64,000 bases of DNA from Acephala macrosclerotiorum (GCA_014904845.1 MU119339.1:1-64000), one strand, 5' to 3'. Positions 37,166 to 47,940 are shown, counted from the stretch's first letter. Made by a program: numbers and translations. The notes: generated by a model not told the origin, from the letters alone.

Positions 37166-39110
37166 CTAGCTGGCCATATAGGTGCTGGCATCAACGCCTC
37201 CCTCTGGAAACTCACTGCAAATGAGGTTAGCATAGACTCTAATCTTTCGAACAGAGAAAACTTACGGAAGGGCAACCTCGAAGCGCTTCTCGATCGACTT
37301 CAACACCTCCTGATCAGCCTCGCTGCTGACAAAGGAGATCGAAAGACCCTTGGTTCCGAAACGACCGGCGCGACCGACACGATGAAGGTAGGAGTCAGCA
37401 TCACCAGGGAGATCGTAGTTGATGGCAAGGTTGATGCGCTCAATATCAATACCACGACCGAAGACATCAGTGGCGACGCAAATACGCTCTTGGAAATCCT
37501 TGAAGCGCTTGTATCGGTTGATTCTGTCACATATTAGCAACGCTCAAAACATGAGGGGCATGATACATACCGCTCCTCCTGGCTGACACCGGAATGCACG
37601 GCGACGGAAGGGAAGTTGCAATCTTGCAAAAGCTTGTCAAGTTCGGTGGCGCGGAGGGTACTTCTCACGAAGATGATGGCTTGGTTGAATTGAAGTTCAT
37701 CAAGAAGTTCGTTCAACTTTCTGTTCTTCTCCTTCTCGTCGAGCTTGATATAGTATTGTTGCAAGCCGTGGAGAGTGAGCTTCGTCTCGTCATCGACGTA
37801 AATTTCAAGAGGGTTCTGCATGAACTTCTTGCAAATTGGTCGAACCTCTTGTGAGAGAGTAGCGCTGAACATCATAACCTGCTTCTGAGTGGGGGTTGCG
37901 CGGAAGATTTCCTGGACGTCACGACGCATGTCTACATAATCGTTAGCCTCAACTATCAAAAACGTAAATCTCGTACATACCAATCTGATCCAACATCTTG
38001 TCACACTCATCAAGAACAAAGACCTTGCAGCTGCCGAGACGGAGATGCTTGTCTCTCACGAGAGCGTTCAATCGACCGGGTGTAGCGACGATGATGTGTG
38101 GGTGAGTCTCCTTGTTCTTGAGAATCTCGGCATCCTTCTGGATGGGAGTTCCACCGTAAAAGACCGCAGTTTTAACCTCTGGCATGTACTTGCTGAAGCG
38201 AGCATACTCGTTCTTGATCTGGTAGGCCAACTCGCGGGTGTGGCACATGATGAGGACGGAGGTTTCGCCAGCGACTGGGTCGACTTGTTGGAGGGTGGTG
38301 AGGACGAAGACGGCAGTCTTACCAAGACCGGATTTGGCCTGGCAGAGGACATCGGTACCAAGAATAGCTTGGGGAATGCAAACTTGCTGGACTGTAGAGT
38401 AAATCGAGCCGATGTTAGATTAAGGTTCTCCAAGAGTGTAATGAGGTGCAAGGCATCGCAACGTCCGTCCATCTTCGCTGTGTAAATTCCACAAAAGAAC
38501 TCGACCCCAAAGGAAATCTAGTTTCGAAAAGTTCGACATCGCCTTAAAAGGCATATGATATATCGACGTTCGAGAGTACATGATTGTGCTTTTGATCGTC
38601 GAGCTCAACCCGATCCTGGATGTCTCTTGGCACCGCCTTTGTGCTTTCCCGGCACCATAAGCGCACCGTACACTCGAGATTCCCGCTTGCGCGCATATCT
38701 CCCTTCATGCCACCCGCTTGCGCCTGCGTCGCGACCAGAGAGACATTCCAGGATCGATCGGAACTTGATGAAGGATAGGCCGGTATATAATTTCTTGCTT
38801 GCGAGATGGACGGACGCGCGGCAAGAACGATAATGATGGAGCTGGGGGATAAAAGTTATGACTGACCCTCCGATGGATGTTCAAAGCCGCAGTCGGTGAT
38901 CGCACGTAGCAGCTCGGGCTTCAATAGGAAATCGCGGAAACCAGTCGAATGGATGCCGACATAGGAGCCTTTCTTATCCGCATTGCCTCCAGACACTGTG
39001 AGATCCCCCTTCTTTGCGCCCCCATTTGTATCAGCACCTGCAGCTGGTGCGGCATCGTTGGTTCCAAGCTCCTCATCGGAGTAATCGATGAGATCTTCTT
39101 CGGCAGACAT
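37166..39110 (-). CDS. SUB2: SUB2/UAP56 DECD-box ATP-dependent RNA helicase
   Basis: There are five exons: 39,110-38,867, 38,391-37,981, 37,931-37,571, 37,523-37,266 and 37,214-37,166. They give 440 residues, the usual length for the family. Motifs in order are [15 protein letters not shown] (Q-motif region), [11 protein letters not shown] (motif I), PGRLNAL, DECD (motif II, diagnostic of Sub2/UAP56), FSATL (III) and [10 protein letters not shown] (VI). The protein acts in spliceosome assembly and in coupling transcription to mRNA export through the TREX complex in the nucleus. Introns 2-4 are 47-51 nt. Intron 1 is 475 nt, with a CTAAC branch point near its 3' end, and is far longer than any other intron seen here. 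The start [14 protein letters not shown] is typical. It diverges from RPP21, with 363 nt between the two ATGs. Confidence 0.96.
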
Positions 39111-39473
39111 GTTGATGGTTGAAGGTGATATCGACGAAGGTTTGATGTAAGAAATCGATCTTTGGAATCGTGCAAAGGTGTAATTCGAGTGAAGCTGCGC
39201 AGTGCGCGTTATCAAGGAACTTGGAAGACTTGGGTTGACCAAAGAAGGAAGAAGAGGTTTTGGTTGATGCAAGATGGAGAATAGGTTGAAGGGAGGAGGT
39301 TGAGGCTGAGCGAAGGAGTTGGTCTTAAGCCGTCGCGACGGGCTTTTCGCGAGGTCAAACGAAGCTAGACCCTAAGCGGAATAGCCCAGAGCTTGCAGCC
39401 TCGCGATGACGAGGTTGCATCAATTTTCAAAGACGAACCAAACACTGCACAAATCGACGGTGTGCAACTCGAA
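39111..39473. promoter_or_regulatory. Shared divergent promoter of SUB2 and RPP21
   Basis: The 363 nt between the two start codons must contain both promoters and both 5' leaders. No clear TATA box is seen. Both genes act on RNA (mRNA export and tRNA/rRNA processing), so co-regulation is plausible but not shown by the sequence. Confidence 0.6.
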
Positions 39474-39980
39474 ATGGCAAAACGAAAGGCTGCCAACGGG
39501 AATGGCAAAGTGCCCAACAAAGCTATACATAGCAGGATATCGTTTCTCTACCAAGCTGCAACGTACTTGGCAAATCAGCCACTGCATTCCGGAGCACCCG
39601 GTAATAATGGCGAAGCAAGCAAGCAAGTAGCCTTAGGAGCTGCACGAACTCCTGCACAATCCGTCGAACCTTCGACCAATCCTCTATCTCGTCGACTTGC
39701 ATCTGACTTACGCGAAACGTCTCTCAAAGCACAACTACGAGTTTCACCAAAAATGAAGTATGCGATATGCAAGAATTGCGATACAATCCTCCTCGACGGG
39801 TCTACTTGTACAAGTGAAGTGGAAAACAGGAGTAAAGGCGGCAAGAAACCTTGGGCAGATGTCCTTGCTCGGAAATGCAATACCTGTGGTGTTGTGAAGA
39901 GATACCCTTTGGCAGCTCCAAGACAGAAAAGACGTCCACTTCGAGAAGAAATTGGAGGTATACCTAAGGAAGCGAAATAA
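39474..39980 (+). CDS. RNase P protein subunit Rpp21/Rpr2-like
   Basis: This single-exon gene encodes 168 residues from the ATG at 39,474 (MAKRKAANGNGKVPNK). Upstream in-frame codons lack an ATG, so this start is preferred. The N-terminal helical part (HSRISFLYQAATYLANQ, LRETSLKAQLRVSPKMKYAICKNC) and the zinc ribbon formed by CKNC and CNTC with a KRYPL end match the Rpr2/Rpp21/Snm1 family (PF04032). These proteins bind the RNA of RNase P or RNase MRP and help cut tRNA and rRNA precursors in the nucleus. The alternative is Snm1, the MRP-specific paralogue, but the short length and compact ribbon favour Rpp21/Rpr2. Confidence 0.88.
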   Translation: MAKRKAANGNGKVPNKAIHSRISFLYQAATYLANQPLHSGAPGNNGEASKQVALGAARTPAQSVEPSTNPLSRRLASDLRETSLKAQLRVSPKMKYAICKNCDTILLDGSTCTSEVENRSKGGKKPWADVLARKCNTCGVVKRYPLAAPRQKRRPLREEIGGIPKEAK

Positions 39981-40661
39981 GATGGATGACGGGACAGATA
40001 ATTGTGGCTTCTATACTAAAAATTCGTGACGTTGCATGGAGCATCCTTCGCAGAGATCAAGTATGTTGGCGGACGGTAGGTGTCCCCCAGGACAGCAACC
40101 CAGCCTACTTCCGCGAATTCAGGAGGAACTACGAGTCAATACGCTCTTTAAGAGTGACCGCGGCACTTGCCTTCCGGTGGACCATGCACATTTATGGCAG
40201 GTGTCCCAAGCAAGCACCTTCGGAGTGCAGGAAGATTGGTGCAAGGCTCGCGCGGCATTTGTCAGGGAAGAGGGATGAGGACTTGGATGGATGGAGAGAC
40301 GTTTTGATTAATTATAGGCGAGCATCAATTCCTCTGAGAGCAAAGACTTCATAGGTACTGTCAACGTGAGGTATGAAGAGAAAAATTTTGAAGTCAGAGA
40401 GGACCGCAGTGGCACCCTTGAGGAGCCCAGGTGATACCCTCAATACAAAGTTCACAATAAAACAGTACCTCTTGATACAACCAGGCTCTACAAGCCACAG
40501 TCTGTCGTGAATGTCAGAAGGCATCTCACCGAAATAATACTGAGACCAAGAAGTTAGTCCTTTGACAGTGTGAACTTGCCCAGGCAACAGACCTGTTGTG
40601 GTTGAATATAAACTGTGGGTATCAATTTCTTGTTTGATTTCTCTTGCCATACGTAGAAGGT
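39981..40661. other. Intergenic between convergent genes
   Basis: This is the shared 3' flank of the RPP21-like and WBP11-like genes. A 122-codon frame at 39,986-40,354 on the + strand has no recognisable domain and directly follows the RPP21 stop, so it is taken as chance. Nothing else was seen. Confidence 0.5.
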
Positions 40662-41629
40662 CTAGCCATCCTCATCTTCCACTTCCTCCATCATAACAGC
40701 TCTCGAGCTCTGGTGAATGGAATGACCCTCATCATCCATGCCATTGCTACGCTTCTCCTCCTTCCTCGTGCTCAAATATCCAGCCTTCTCCAATCTATCC
40801 GCTTCCTCTGGCTCAACCAACCCACCCACACCCTTCAACTTATCCAACTTCGTCCTCACAGCCGCAGGAACAAAAGCTACCGCCTCCTTCCTCAAGTCTC
40901 TAATCGCCGGCTTAGCCTCATAAACAGTCTTCGCCTCCATAACCGGCTTTGGCTTCTCCTCCCCTCTCCTATCACCACCACCAAACTTCCTCTCATTCCC
41001 ACCCAACGGCGTGTTATTCGCATTCGTTCCTGTTCCCGTTCCCCTCTCCCTCGCCATTCTCTCCCTCCGTTTCGAATACCATTTATCAAGCGCCTCCTTC
41101 GGAATCGGCGGCGGCGTATCCCTCGGCATAGGAATCCTCTTCACCTCTTCCGGCACTTCAACATCATCTTCGCTCTCACTCCCTGCATCCCCATCTCTTC
41201 TCCTTTTCCCTAACACCCCACCTCCCCTTCCCCCTCTACCACTGAATCCTCCTCTATCTCTGTCATCTCTATCTCCACGGCCGAATTTCGGCGCAGCGTC
41301 ACCGAGAGCTTCACGAGCTTTTTTGACGGCTTTAAGATCTCGTTCTAAAGATTCGACGAGGGTTTTTTCGTGGGAGGTGAGGGTGCCACCGCTGGTGGTT
41401 ATTTCTTTTAGTTCGTCGAGTTGTTTTTGCAGGCGGTCGGGATTTCGGCGCGCGAGCTTTTCGTTGCGGCGGGAGGCATTTTCTGCTTTGCCTGTGAAGA
41501 GAGGTTCTCGTTAGTGGTGGAGTTTGAAGGAAAGATAGGGAATGTAGGGTGCGCACCTTTCTTGATTGCTTTGGCTTTGTCGGCTTTTCTTTGGGCTTGT
41601 GCCGGGTTTATTGACTTTTCTTTCGGCAT
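40662..41629 (-). CDS. WBP11-like splicing-factor protein
   Basis: There are two exons, 41,629-41,557 and 41,491-40,662, around a 65-nt intron (GTGCGC donor, CACTAAC branch point, CACAG acceptor), giving 300 residues. The N-terminus (MPKEKSINPAQAQRKADKAK, then KAENASRRNEKLARRNPDRL) matches the Wbp11/ELF5/Saf1 N-terminal domain (PF09429). That domain is basic and helical and is found in the spliceosomal WW-domain-binding protein 11. A coiled segment (LDELKEITTSGG, LERDLKAVKKAREAL), an RGG-like glycine patch, an acidic patch with basic RKRRRDGD and a PPPIPKEAL proline motif follow. The C-terminus has VAFVPAAVRTKLDK. It is probably nuclear and linked to pre-mRNA splicing. Confidence 0.8.
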
Positions 41630-42065
41630 TGTGAGAGTGATTTGTGTGAGAAAGCAGGAAAGCCGCGAGAAACTTGGGATTCTTCAGGTTATTCTGCCAG
41701 TGAAGCGCTTGTTTCGGTCACCGCTTTGAGCTGGTGCTGCTAATTTCGTCCCCTGAGCCCGCTCGATTTCTCCTTCCTCCAAAAACGGACGCTCGAAAGA
41801 AATAGCAAAGTAGGGACACTTATCAAGACTTACCTCTATGAACTTGGCAGGCAAGTCATCCGGTTGAATGGGCCTTTCAGCTTCTATTAAGGACTTCGTT
41901 AGTACTGGAAGTCCTCCAAGAAATGCTCCTCCGAGAAGTTTCCCTCCCCCTCGCAAAATACATCCCGTCTTAGGACATTGGTACTGGCTTGCGTCACTCA
42001 CTTCTTGATTCGCTCACTCTTAACGCCTGCATTCGTATACTTTTGCAAATTATTTGAATTTCTTA
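41630..42065. other. Intergenic with an unresolved small frame
   Basis: A minus-strand frame (about 42,001-41,834) ends exactly at a perfect GTAAGT donor and contains QCPKTGC and GGAFLGGLPVLTKSL. It opens at GTG with a stop just upstream and no ATG, so a first exon would be needed. Two possible downstream acceptors lie near 41,740-41,755. It may be the inner part of a small gene, but this is not strong enough to call. Confidence 0.4.
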
Positions 42066-42836
42066 TTACTTCACAGGCGTTACTACAGAAGGACTCGAAA
42101 GACGTCTTTCTCTATCCAGAAGACATCCATGAGCCATATCATTTACGACCGCAAAAGTCAACTGCCAATAGCTCACCCCACCAAGTGGTTTTGCCCTACT
42201 CCGACATCTCTCATTCCAATCTCCAAACCACCAATGATCCCTGCACCTCTCTCCCTGATCCAAACACGTCAACGACGGCACATTTTTACTCTTCACCTTC
42301 GACTCGGGACTCTTATTCCCCATCCAAGGTTCAAACGCCCACTCAAACAACGCCATATGTTCTATCCCATCAGGAAGTTGTTCTTCACATCCCGAGATCT
42401 GAAGCTCTCTCAAATTCTCGAACTTGATAAGTTCAAGTCCCTGGTTCAGACGAAAGGAGGAATCTATGACCATGAATTTGAGTTTCTTGCAGTCAGACTC
42501 TACTTGTTTGATGTGCCGGACAGGCTGCCGTCCGAAAGTTGACCATTGGAATGAGGCTGTGTCATGGTCGAAACTGAAGTAGAGGAATGGTGAGGAGGAA
42601 AGGGTTGTGTTGAATGTGGGTTGGTATGTTTTTAGCCCTTCTCTTCTGGCTTCTTGGGAAACGTGGAGGATGGTTGGGACATTTGAGGTGACGCACTGGC
42701 GGAGTGGTCCGGACCACTCGATCTTTACGACTCGAGGCTCGATGGTGTACCTCCAGGTCTTGAGTCGAAGTTCAATTGGAAGTCGAGGAAATGGAGCAAA
42801 GGTCGCGTTGTATTGCGTTTGGGAAGTGGTGTCCAT
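42066..42836 (-). CDS. 2EXR-domain protein (copy 9), intact
   Basis: A single-exon frame of 256 residues starts at the ATG at 42,836 (MDTTSQTQYNATFAPF); the extension upstream opens with TTG. The first motif is PRLPIELRLKTWRYTI and the second ILHVSQEARREGLKTY, followed by PFLYFSFDHDTASF and VRHIKQVESDCKKLKFMVID. The domain is intact but diverged from copies 4-6, with EAR in place of ESR. The C-terminus is long and rich in tryptophan and charged residues. It lies apart from the main array, beside the WBP11-like gene. Confidence 0.82.
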   Translation of the reverse strand: MDTTSQTQYNATFAPFPRLPIELRLKTWRYTIEPRVVKIEWSGPLRQCVTSNVPTILHVSQEARREGLKTYQPTFNTTLSSSPFLYFSFDHDTASFQWSTFGRQPVRHIKQVESDCKKLKFMVIDSSFRLNQGLELIKFENLRELQISGCEEQLPDGIEHMALFEWAFEPWMGNKSPESKVKSKNVPSLTCLDQGERCRDHWWFGDWNERCRSRAKPLGGVSYWQLTFAVVNDMAHGCLLDRERRLSSPSVVTPVK

Positions 42837-44296
42837 GAATGATGACTGCAGGTGGATGATCGGAATGCCCGAAGAAATGAGGAAGAGTTCAGCCAAGAGT
42901 TATGAACGAGCTGAAAGTTCGAGGATGATGAATGTAGGTTTATGTCAGATACATACGCATTTCACGTGTCATCACAGCACGCGAGCAACTTACGTACGGC
43001 CGTTGCATCCCTCCCTTCAGATCGTTCGGTCTCCATCTTCACTCGGATAGATCAAAATGCGAGCTAGAGTCGTCATTGTTTTGACAGCTGCCAGGAGGCT
43101 CAACTCACATGTTGTCCCGACTTGTACGGACGTATGCAGCCAAGTCGGCGCCTTTTTATTCGCCAAAGGCTGAGCATGGTGATCCCAAAGGGCTTAATCG
43201 AAACCCGAGCGGCCGTTGACAAAACCCGACAGTTTGGATGTATGTCCGTACGTCAAAACGATTGAAAGATGCCACCGTCCCCAGATTCTCCACATGTCAG
43301 AACTACGTTCCGCTGAGCGAGGAGTTGTTCATGAGATCTGGTGGTGAAGAGGCACGTGAAACGGAGCTGCGTTGCGCTAACCTTACCTAGGTAGGCTTTC
43401 ATCCGACCAAGCGTGGGGCTCGCTCTATCATCTCATCTCCTCACTTCATGCGACCCTCCAGTCGTCAACACAGCAGGGCCCAATCGTTGTACCACGACTA
43501 CTAGTCCTAGTTCAATCACGTTTCTCAGCCTTGCATGACCAGAACCACAGGTGATCCAGTGCCAAGACGGCATAACTCCTCTGGCTCTCCTCTTCCGATC
43601 ATCAACCCGATCTTCCTTCACGGGAGTGCCAGATTCTCCGCAGATTCAGAGCTTATTCCTTCAGGAGCGAAAGCATCTCTTATGGATGAACGATTCCTGT
43701 ATAAAGCGCATGCCTTTCTTTTCGCAATCTGTTGAGCTTGAACTGTGGAGCATTTCTCGCAAATTAGGAAATCATCCTTCCGAATGGGGCTCAATATATG
43801 CCAAACGACGTCCTTCAACATCTCTTTGCGCGTGGGCTGACTCTCAAGAGTTATACCAACAAGTGTGGTGATGACAACTGCGAACTGAGCCATCACGCTT
43901 TCCACCACATCTTTCTTTAGAGCTTCGATGTTCGGTACAATGTTGTCCCTAAGCTTGACAACTTCAAGCTCAAAGCCGAGCAAACGCCTCTGCCACTAAT
44001 TCCCCGCCATGTTCTGCTGCAGGTCCGTCCGTCAACCTGCCAAGACCCCTCTCTTCACTCCTGCTCTTCGTAGTACCGACTTTGTATTCGTGGAACCCAC
44101 AAAAGCTTACCGCGGAAACATTGTTTCCATCTCTGCAATCTCCGGTAGGGAGATCTTGCGATTGTGGATTGAGTTCCTCCACAGTGATCAAAGACATTCA
44201 TAAAGAGATGGGTTTCCAGATCTAGGATGGAGTTTCTCCTCCAGCAGCAGTGCTGATTCATTCTTTTTTTGCTTACTGTTACTTTCACCTCTCAAG
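42837..44296. other. Intergenic, weak minus-strand frames only
   Basis: Two minus-strand frames (44,197-43,970 and 43,983-43,618) lie in different frames. The second contains KLRDNIVPNIEALKKDVVES and a hydrophobic VVITTLVGITL, which could be helix plus membrane segment. No family was recognised and no splice junction joins them clearly. The last part is the promoter of the rhamnogalacturonase gene. Confidence 0.45.
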
Positions 44297-45834
44297 ATGA
44301 AGCTCAATTTTATTTCGATTCTTGCTACGGTATTGCTGTCGTCCACTGTGAAGGCACAGTTGTCTGGCACTGTTGGTCCCACCACGACTCGAGCTGCAAA
44401 AGCCGCTGTCAAGGTTTGCAATGTCCTTGACTATGGCGGAGTCGCCTCGAAGACCTCCGATATTGGTCCACCTCTTGCCTCCGCATGGGCTGCTTGCAAG
44501 TCTGGAGGAGAAGGTAAAGTCTCCAATTCCCTTGTTTACGGCATTAACTGACGATATCAAGTCTACATCCCAGCTGGAAACTACGGAATGGCAACATGGG
44601 TTACATTGACTGGAGGAACTGCTGTTTCCATCCGATTCGATGGTATCATCTACCGCACTGGGACAGCCAGCGGAAACATGATCTTCATTGAGCATACCAC
44701 CGACTTTGAGTTGTTCAGCAGCACATCTGGAGGAGCGATGCAAGGTTATGGCTACGTGTTTCACGCAGAGGGAACTTACGGCCCTCGTCTCTTGCGTTTG
44801 TATGAAGTTGTTGACTTTTCTGTTCATGACATTGCCCTGGTCGATTCCCCAGCTTTTCACTTCACGATGGATACTTGCTCCAACGGTGAGGTTTATAACA
44901 TGATAATTCGTGGTGGAAATGAAGGAGGGTTGGATGGAGTCGATGTTTGGGGTACAAACATCTGGATTCATGATGTCGAAGTCACCAATAAGGACGAGTG
45001 TGTGACTGTCAAGGTATGAATAGTCCCGTCAGTCCTGGACCCCGCTGACCAGATCGTAGAGCCCTGCATCCTTCATCCTCGTCGAAAGTATCTACTGCAA
45101 CTGGTCTGGAGGATGTGCTATTGGTTCTCTGGGAGCTGACACTGGTTTGGACTCCTCCGTGCCCCATTTAGAGGAATAAGGACTAATGTATGACACAGAT
45201 ATCCATGACATCGAATATAACCACATTTACACGCAGAACAGCAACCAAATGCTCATGATCAAATCCAACGGGGGCTCCGGCTCATTCTACAGCGCCTCAT
45301 TCAACAACTTTATAGGCCACTCCAACGCCTACACCCTCGACATCGATGGCTACTGGTCTGGACAATCAGTCGCAACTGGAGACGGCGTTCTCTTCTATGA
45401 CATCACATTCAACCATTGGCACGGAACCTGCGCAGCAGGCGCTACCCGCGCCCCAATCCAAGCTCTCTGCCCCTCCGGAGCTCCATGCTACGACGTCACG
45501 ATCGAGAACTACTACATCTGGACCGAGTCTGGAAGCGAGGTGTTGTATAAGTGTGAGAATGCTTATGGAAGTGGAGGGTGCTTGAATACGGGCAGTTCGT
45601 ATACGACTTATGCTGAGACTACGAAAACAGTCACTTCTGTTCCGGTTGCGTTAGTTCCTCTATCCCTAAACTTAAGATCTCGGCAAAGACTAACTCGCGA
45701 ATAGGTCGTACTCTGCTGCCACGATGGCTGCTGATCTGACTGCTGGGTTTGGACTCACGACCAGCATCCCTATCCCAGCTATCCCGACGAGCTTTTTTCC
45801 TGGATTGGCTCCAAGCAGCGCCTTACTTGGTTGA
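44297..45834 (+). CDS. Secreted GH28 rhamnogalacturonan hydrolase
   Basis: There are five exons: 44,297-44,513, 44,562-45,013, 45,060-45,144, 45,199-45,649 and 45,705-45,834. They give 444 residues with four introns of 46-55 nt. A signal peptide ([20 protein letters not shown]) precedes QLSG. Right-handed beta-helix motifs of the rhamnogalacturonase branch of GH28 are present: [59 protein letters not shown] and [14 protein letters not shown]. This branch cuts the galacturonic acid-rhamnose backbone of pectin's hairy regions outside the cell. The DECVTVK spelling distinguishes it from polygalacturonases. The first and third introns interrupt codons. The first intron uses a CAAG acceptor, less usual than YAG, so that border is the least certain. 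Confidence 0.92.
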
Positions 45835-46441
45835 AAAGAAGCAACCCACATGTGGTGCAAGTCGAGAGGGAGAAGACCAAAAGTTTGAGCGGACATGCTG
45901 TTGGCCTGTTGATGGCGGGTTCTGAGAACCGAACATTCTTGGACATATTTCTTCGTGCTGCACATACTTCATGCATATACTTTTGGATTCTGAGCATTCT
46001 TCATGAAAACGGAAGCTTCTGAAAAGGAGTTGAATTGTATATGACCCTCTTTTCACGATTCCCTCCGCTTCATCGAGCGACTTCAGACGAGAGGTATTCT
46101 CTAGACCCCTATTCCTGTCCCCGTTCAAGCCTAGCGGCGCGCGTCACGTCGTCCCTTACACGTCTCATCTCCATCTGACTTTCCACTTTAACCTCCCCCT
46201 CATATCTAACTTCAACCTTTTCAAAATTTGTATCTCATCCACGCCGAATCCTCAAGCACAAATCTGGATATACATTAATCAGGTTCCCATTTCAATTACT
46301 CCAATTCAATTGAGGCCTCATTCGCGCGGAGTCTTCGAGCACTCTTTCGGAGATATATCAGCCAGATTCTCACTTCAACCTCTCCAACTCTCGTTGCGAT
46401 CTAAACCAACACCTAAACCTCAATATTCTACATAACGAATC
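45835..46441. other. Intergenic, nothing recognised
   Basis: This holds the 3' flank of the rhamnogalacturonase gene and the promoter of the next 2EXR gene. A pyrimidine-rich, A/T-punctuated stretch before 46,442 looks like a fungal promoter or leader. No other structure was seen. Confidence 0.5.
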
Positions 46442-47254
46442 ATGAAAACCTGGCCTCAGACTCGAGTTCTCGAAGGCACATTTCCCCTCTTCCTAAATCT
46501 ACCAACCGAGCTTCGACACCGAATATGGGAGCTAGCTCTCCTAACCACTCCAATGCTCATCCCGCATTCGATCGCTCGCGTTCCGGCCATTGCGTATGTT
46601 TGCCAGGAATCAAACTATGTATTTAAGCAACATCACACTCTGGTCTTCCACGGAAATTACGACAAACAAGTCGGCCTGGCTTTGACGTACCCCATGGCAC
46701 TCTGCGCCAACTTAGCACGAGATATTCTATTCATTTCGTGGGATTTGTTTCGGGATTGGAACGTATTCCGTTGCTTTATCGGAGACTGGATGTCCTTGAC
46801 CGAATACGAAAATGTCAAGCATATAGCTATCGATGCGTGGATATGGAGGCAGATGGATCCCGACGGTGGCCGTCTGGTGGAGGAATGGCAGGATGAGATT
46901 GAGATGGGTATTGATTATCGAGATATCTTTTTATTGGGATTCTCGAAATTGGAGACTTTAAGCTTGGTGCTGGATAATGATGTTGATCATTTTGGTCGTT
47001 TAACGGGCATTTCTGAGGTTATGGAATGTAGATCGGTGCAAACGAAGATGGAACAGATCAGGACGAGAGATTTGAGAGGAAAAGAGATTTTTGTGGTTGA
47101 CGAGGATGATGTTGAGGATTTTCAGGATAATATGGTGCAGGAGGAGATGAGGGAATTTTGGAAAGTGAAGTCTGTTAGTTCTATCAGTATACAGATACCG
47201 AAGGTGCAGCTGGTTAGGGTTGTTGATGTGGATGAGCAAAAGGTGAAGGGATGA
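46442..47254 (+). CDS. 2EXR-domain protein (copy 10), intact
   Basis: A single-exon frame of 270 residues starts at the ATG at 46,442. FPLFLNLPTELRHRIWELAL holds the first E-x-R. The second motif is degenerate: VCQESNYVFKQHHT has N where other copies have R. MALCANLARDILFISWDLF and VKHIAIDAWIWRQMD follow, and the C-terminus is acidic (VVDEDDVEDFQDN). It is closely related to copy 11 downstream, sharing TPMLIPHSI/TPQLIPHSI, ILFISWDLF and HIAIDA, so the two are a tandem pair. Their spacer holds two MITE-like elements. Confidence 0.85.
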   Translation: MKTWPQTRVLEGTFPLFLNLPTELRHRIWELALLTTPMLIPHSIARVPAIAYVCQESNYVFKQHHTLVFHGNYDKQVGLALTYPMALCANLARDILFISWDLFRDWNVFRCFIGDWMSLTEYENVKHIAIDAWIWRQMDPDGGRLVEEWQDEIEMGIDYRDIFLLGFSKLETLSLVLDNDVDHFGRLTGISEVMECRSVQTKMEQIRTRDLRGKEIFVVDEDDVEDFQDNMVQEEMREFWKVKSVSSISIQIPKVQLVRVVDVDEQKVKG

Positions 47255-47642
47255 GGAGTAGCAGGGTTGACGGATCTCTTTTACATTCTGAGGACATAGG
47301 TATTTCTCTAATGTCGGCGCTGAGAAAGAGCCTTGAGGCTCATTGCTCTTTGGCACCGGGCATTGTCCCTAGAGTTACGAACTTCCAGATGTTCAGACGA
47401 GCTACTTGTTTCGACATTTCGTCGAGAATACCTACAGTAGTCCATTCATGAGACCGATCCGACCATCACACAGGTCTTCTGGGGTCGACAGCGATAAAAT
47501 CTTCATGATGACCAAAACCTTCGAATGCATATACAATTTGGGATGGGCATCAATTCATCCCAGCGTGTGCTGTATCCATTTCGTTCCTCGTCACCTTCAG
47601 GGTCTCTATTTAGCGATCTCCCCCCTAGAATTCTCGAGCCGT
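47255..47642. other. Intergenic, nothing recognised
   Basis: This is the 3' flank of copy 10, ending at the left inverted repeat of the first MITE-like element. No open frame with a recognisable domain was found. Confidence 0.5.
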
Positions 47643-47911
47643 AAGCCGGGTTTTACGGGTCTGTGCGCTCAGGGTATTTTCGAAGAAAATAGCGAACAAA
47701 TTCTCGAATTTCAAGGGCATTAATAGATGTATATACAATTTATTCGAAATAAAACATAGAACCGAGATATTAAGTGATATCTATTAGTAGTAGTTGCAAG
47801 CTTTAAAAGTAATAATCGTAGTTTTTAAAGTTTAAAGGCAGAAAAGGACTCGCTAAAGCCAAAAAAAAAAAAAAGCCTTGTAGCGCACAGACCCGTGAAA
47901 CCCGGCTCGTT
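47643..47911. mobile_element. MITE-like element A (terminal inverted repeats)
   Basis: The left end reads AAGCCGGGTTTTACGGGTCT followed by GTGCGCT. The right end reads AGCGCACAGACCCGTGAAAC followed by CCGGCTCGT, which is its reverse complement with one or two mismatches over about 26 nt. The 269-nt interior is A/T-rich, contains a 14-nt A run and encodes nothing. This fits a non-autonomous DNA transposon. A target duplication is not certain. Confidence 0.75.
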
Positions 47912-47940
47912 AATTAGCGCCTCGGGCCTGTGACGTAGTT

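Noticed and set aside
36920..38485. Long + strand frames at 36,920-37,537 and 38,045-38,485
   Set aside because: They are antisense shadows of SUB2 exons, whose protein is unmistakable on the other strand.
39986..40354. 122-codon frame after RPP21
   Set aside because: No recognisable domain, biased composition and no homologous pattern; judged to be chance.
40644..41514. + strand frames rich in Ser/Leu/Arg
   Set aside because: They are antisense to the WBP11-like gene.
43618..44197. Two minus-strand frames with a hydrophobic stretch
   Set aside because: They lie in different frames without clear splice borders and match no family known to me; left unannotated.
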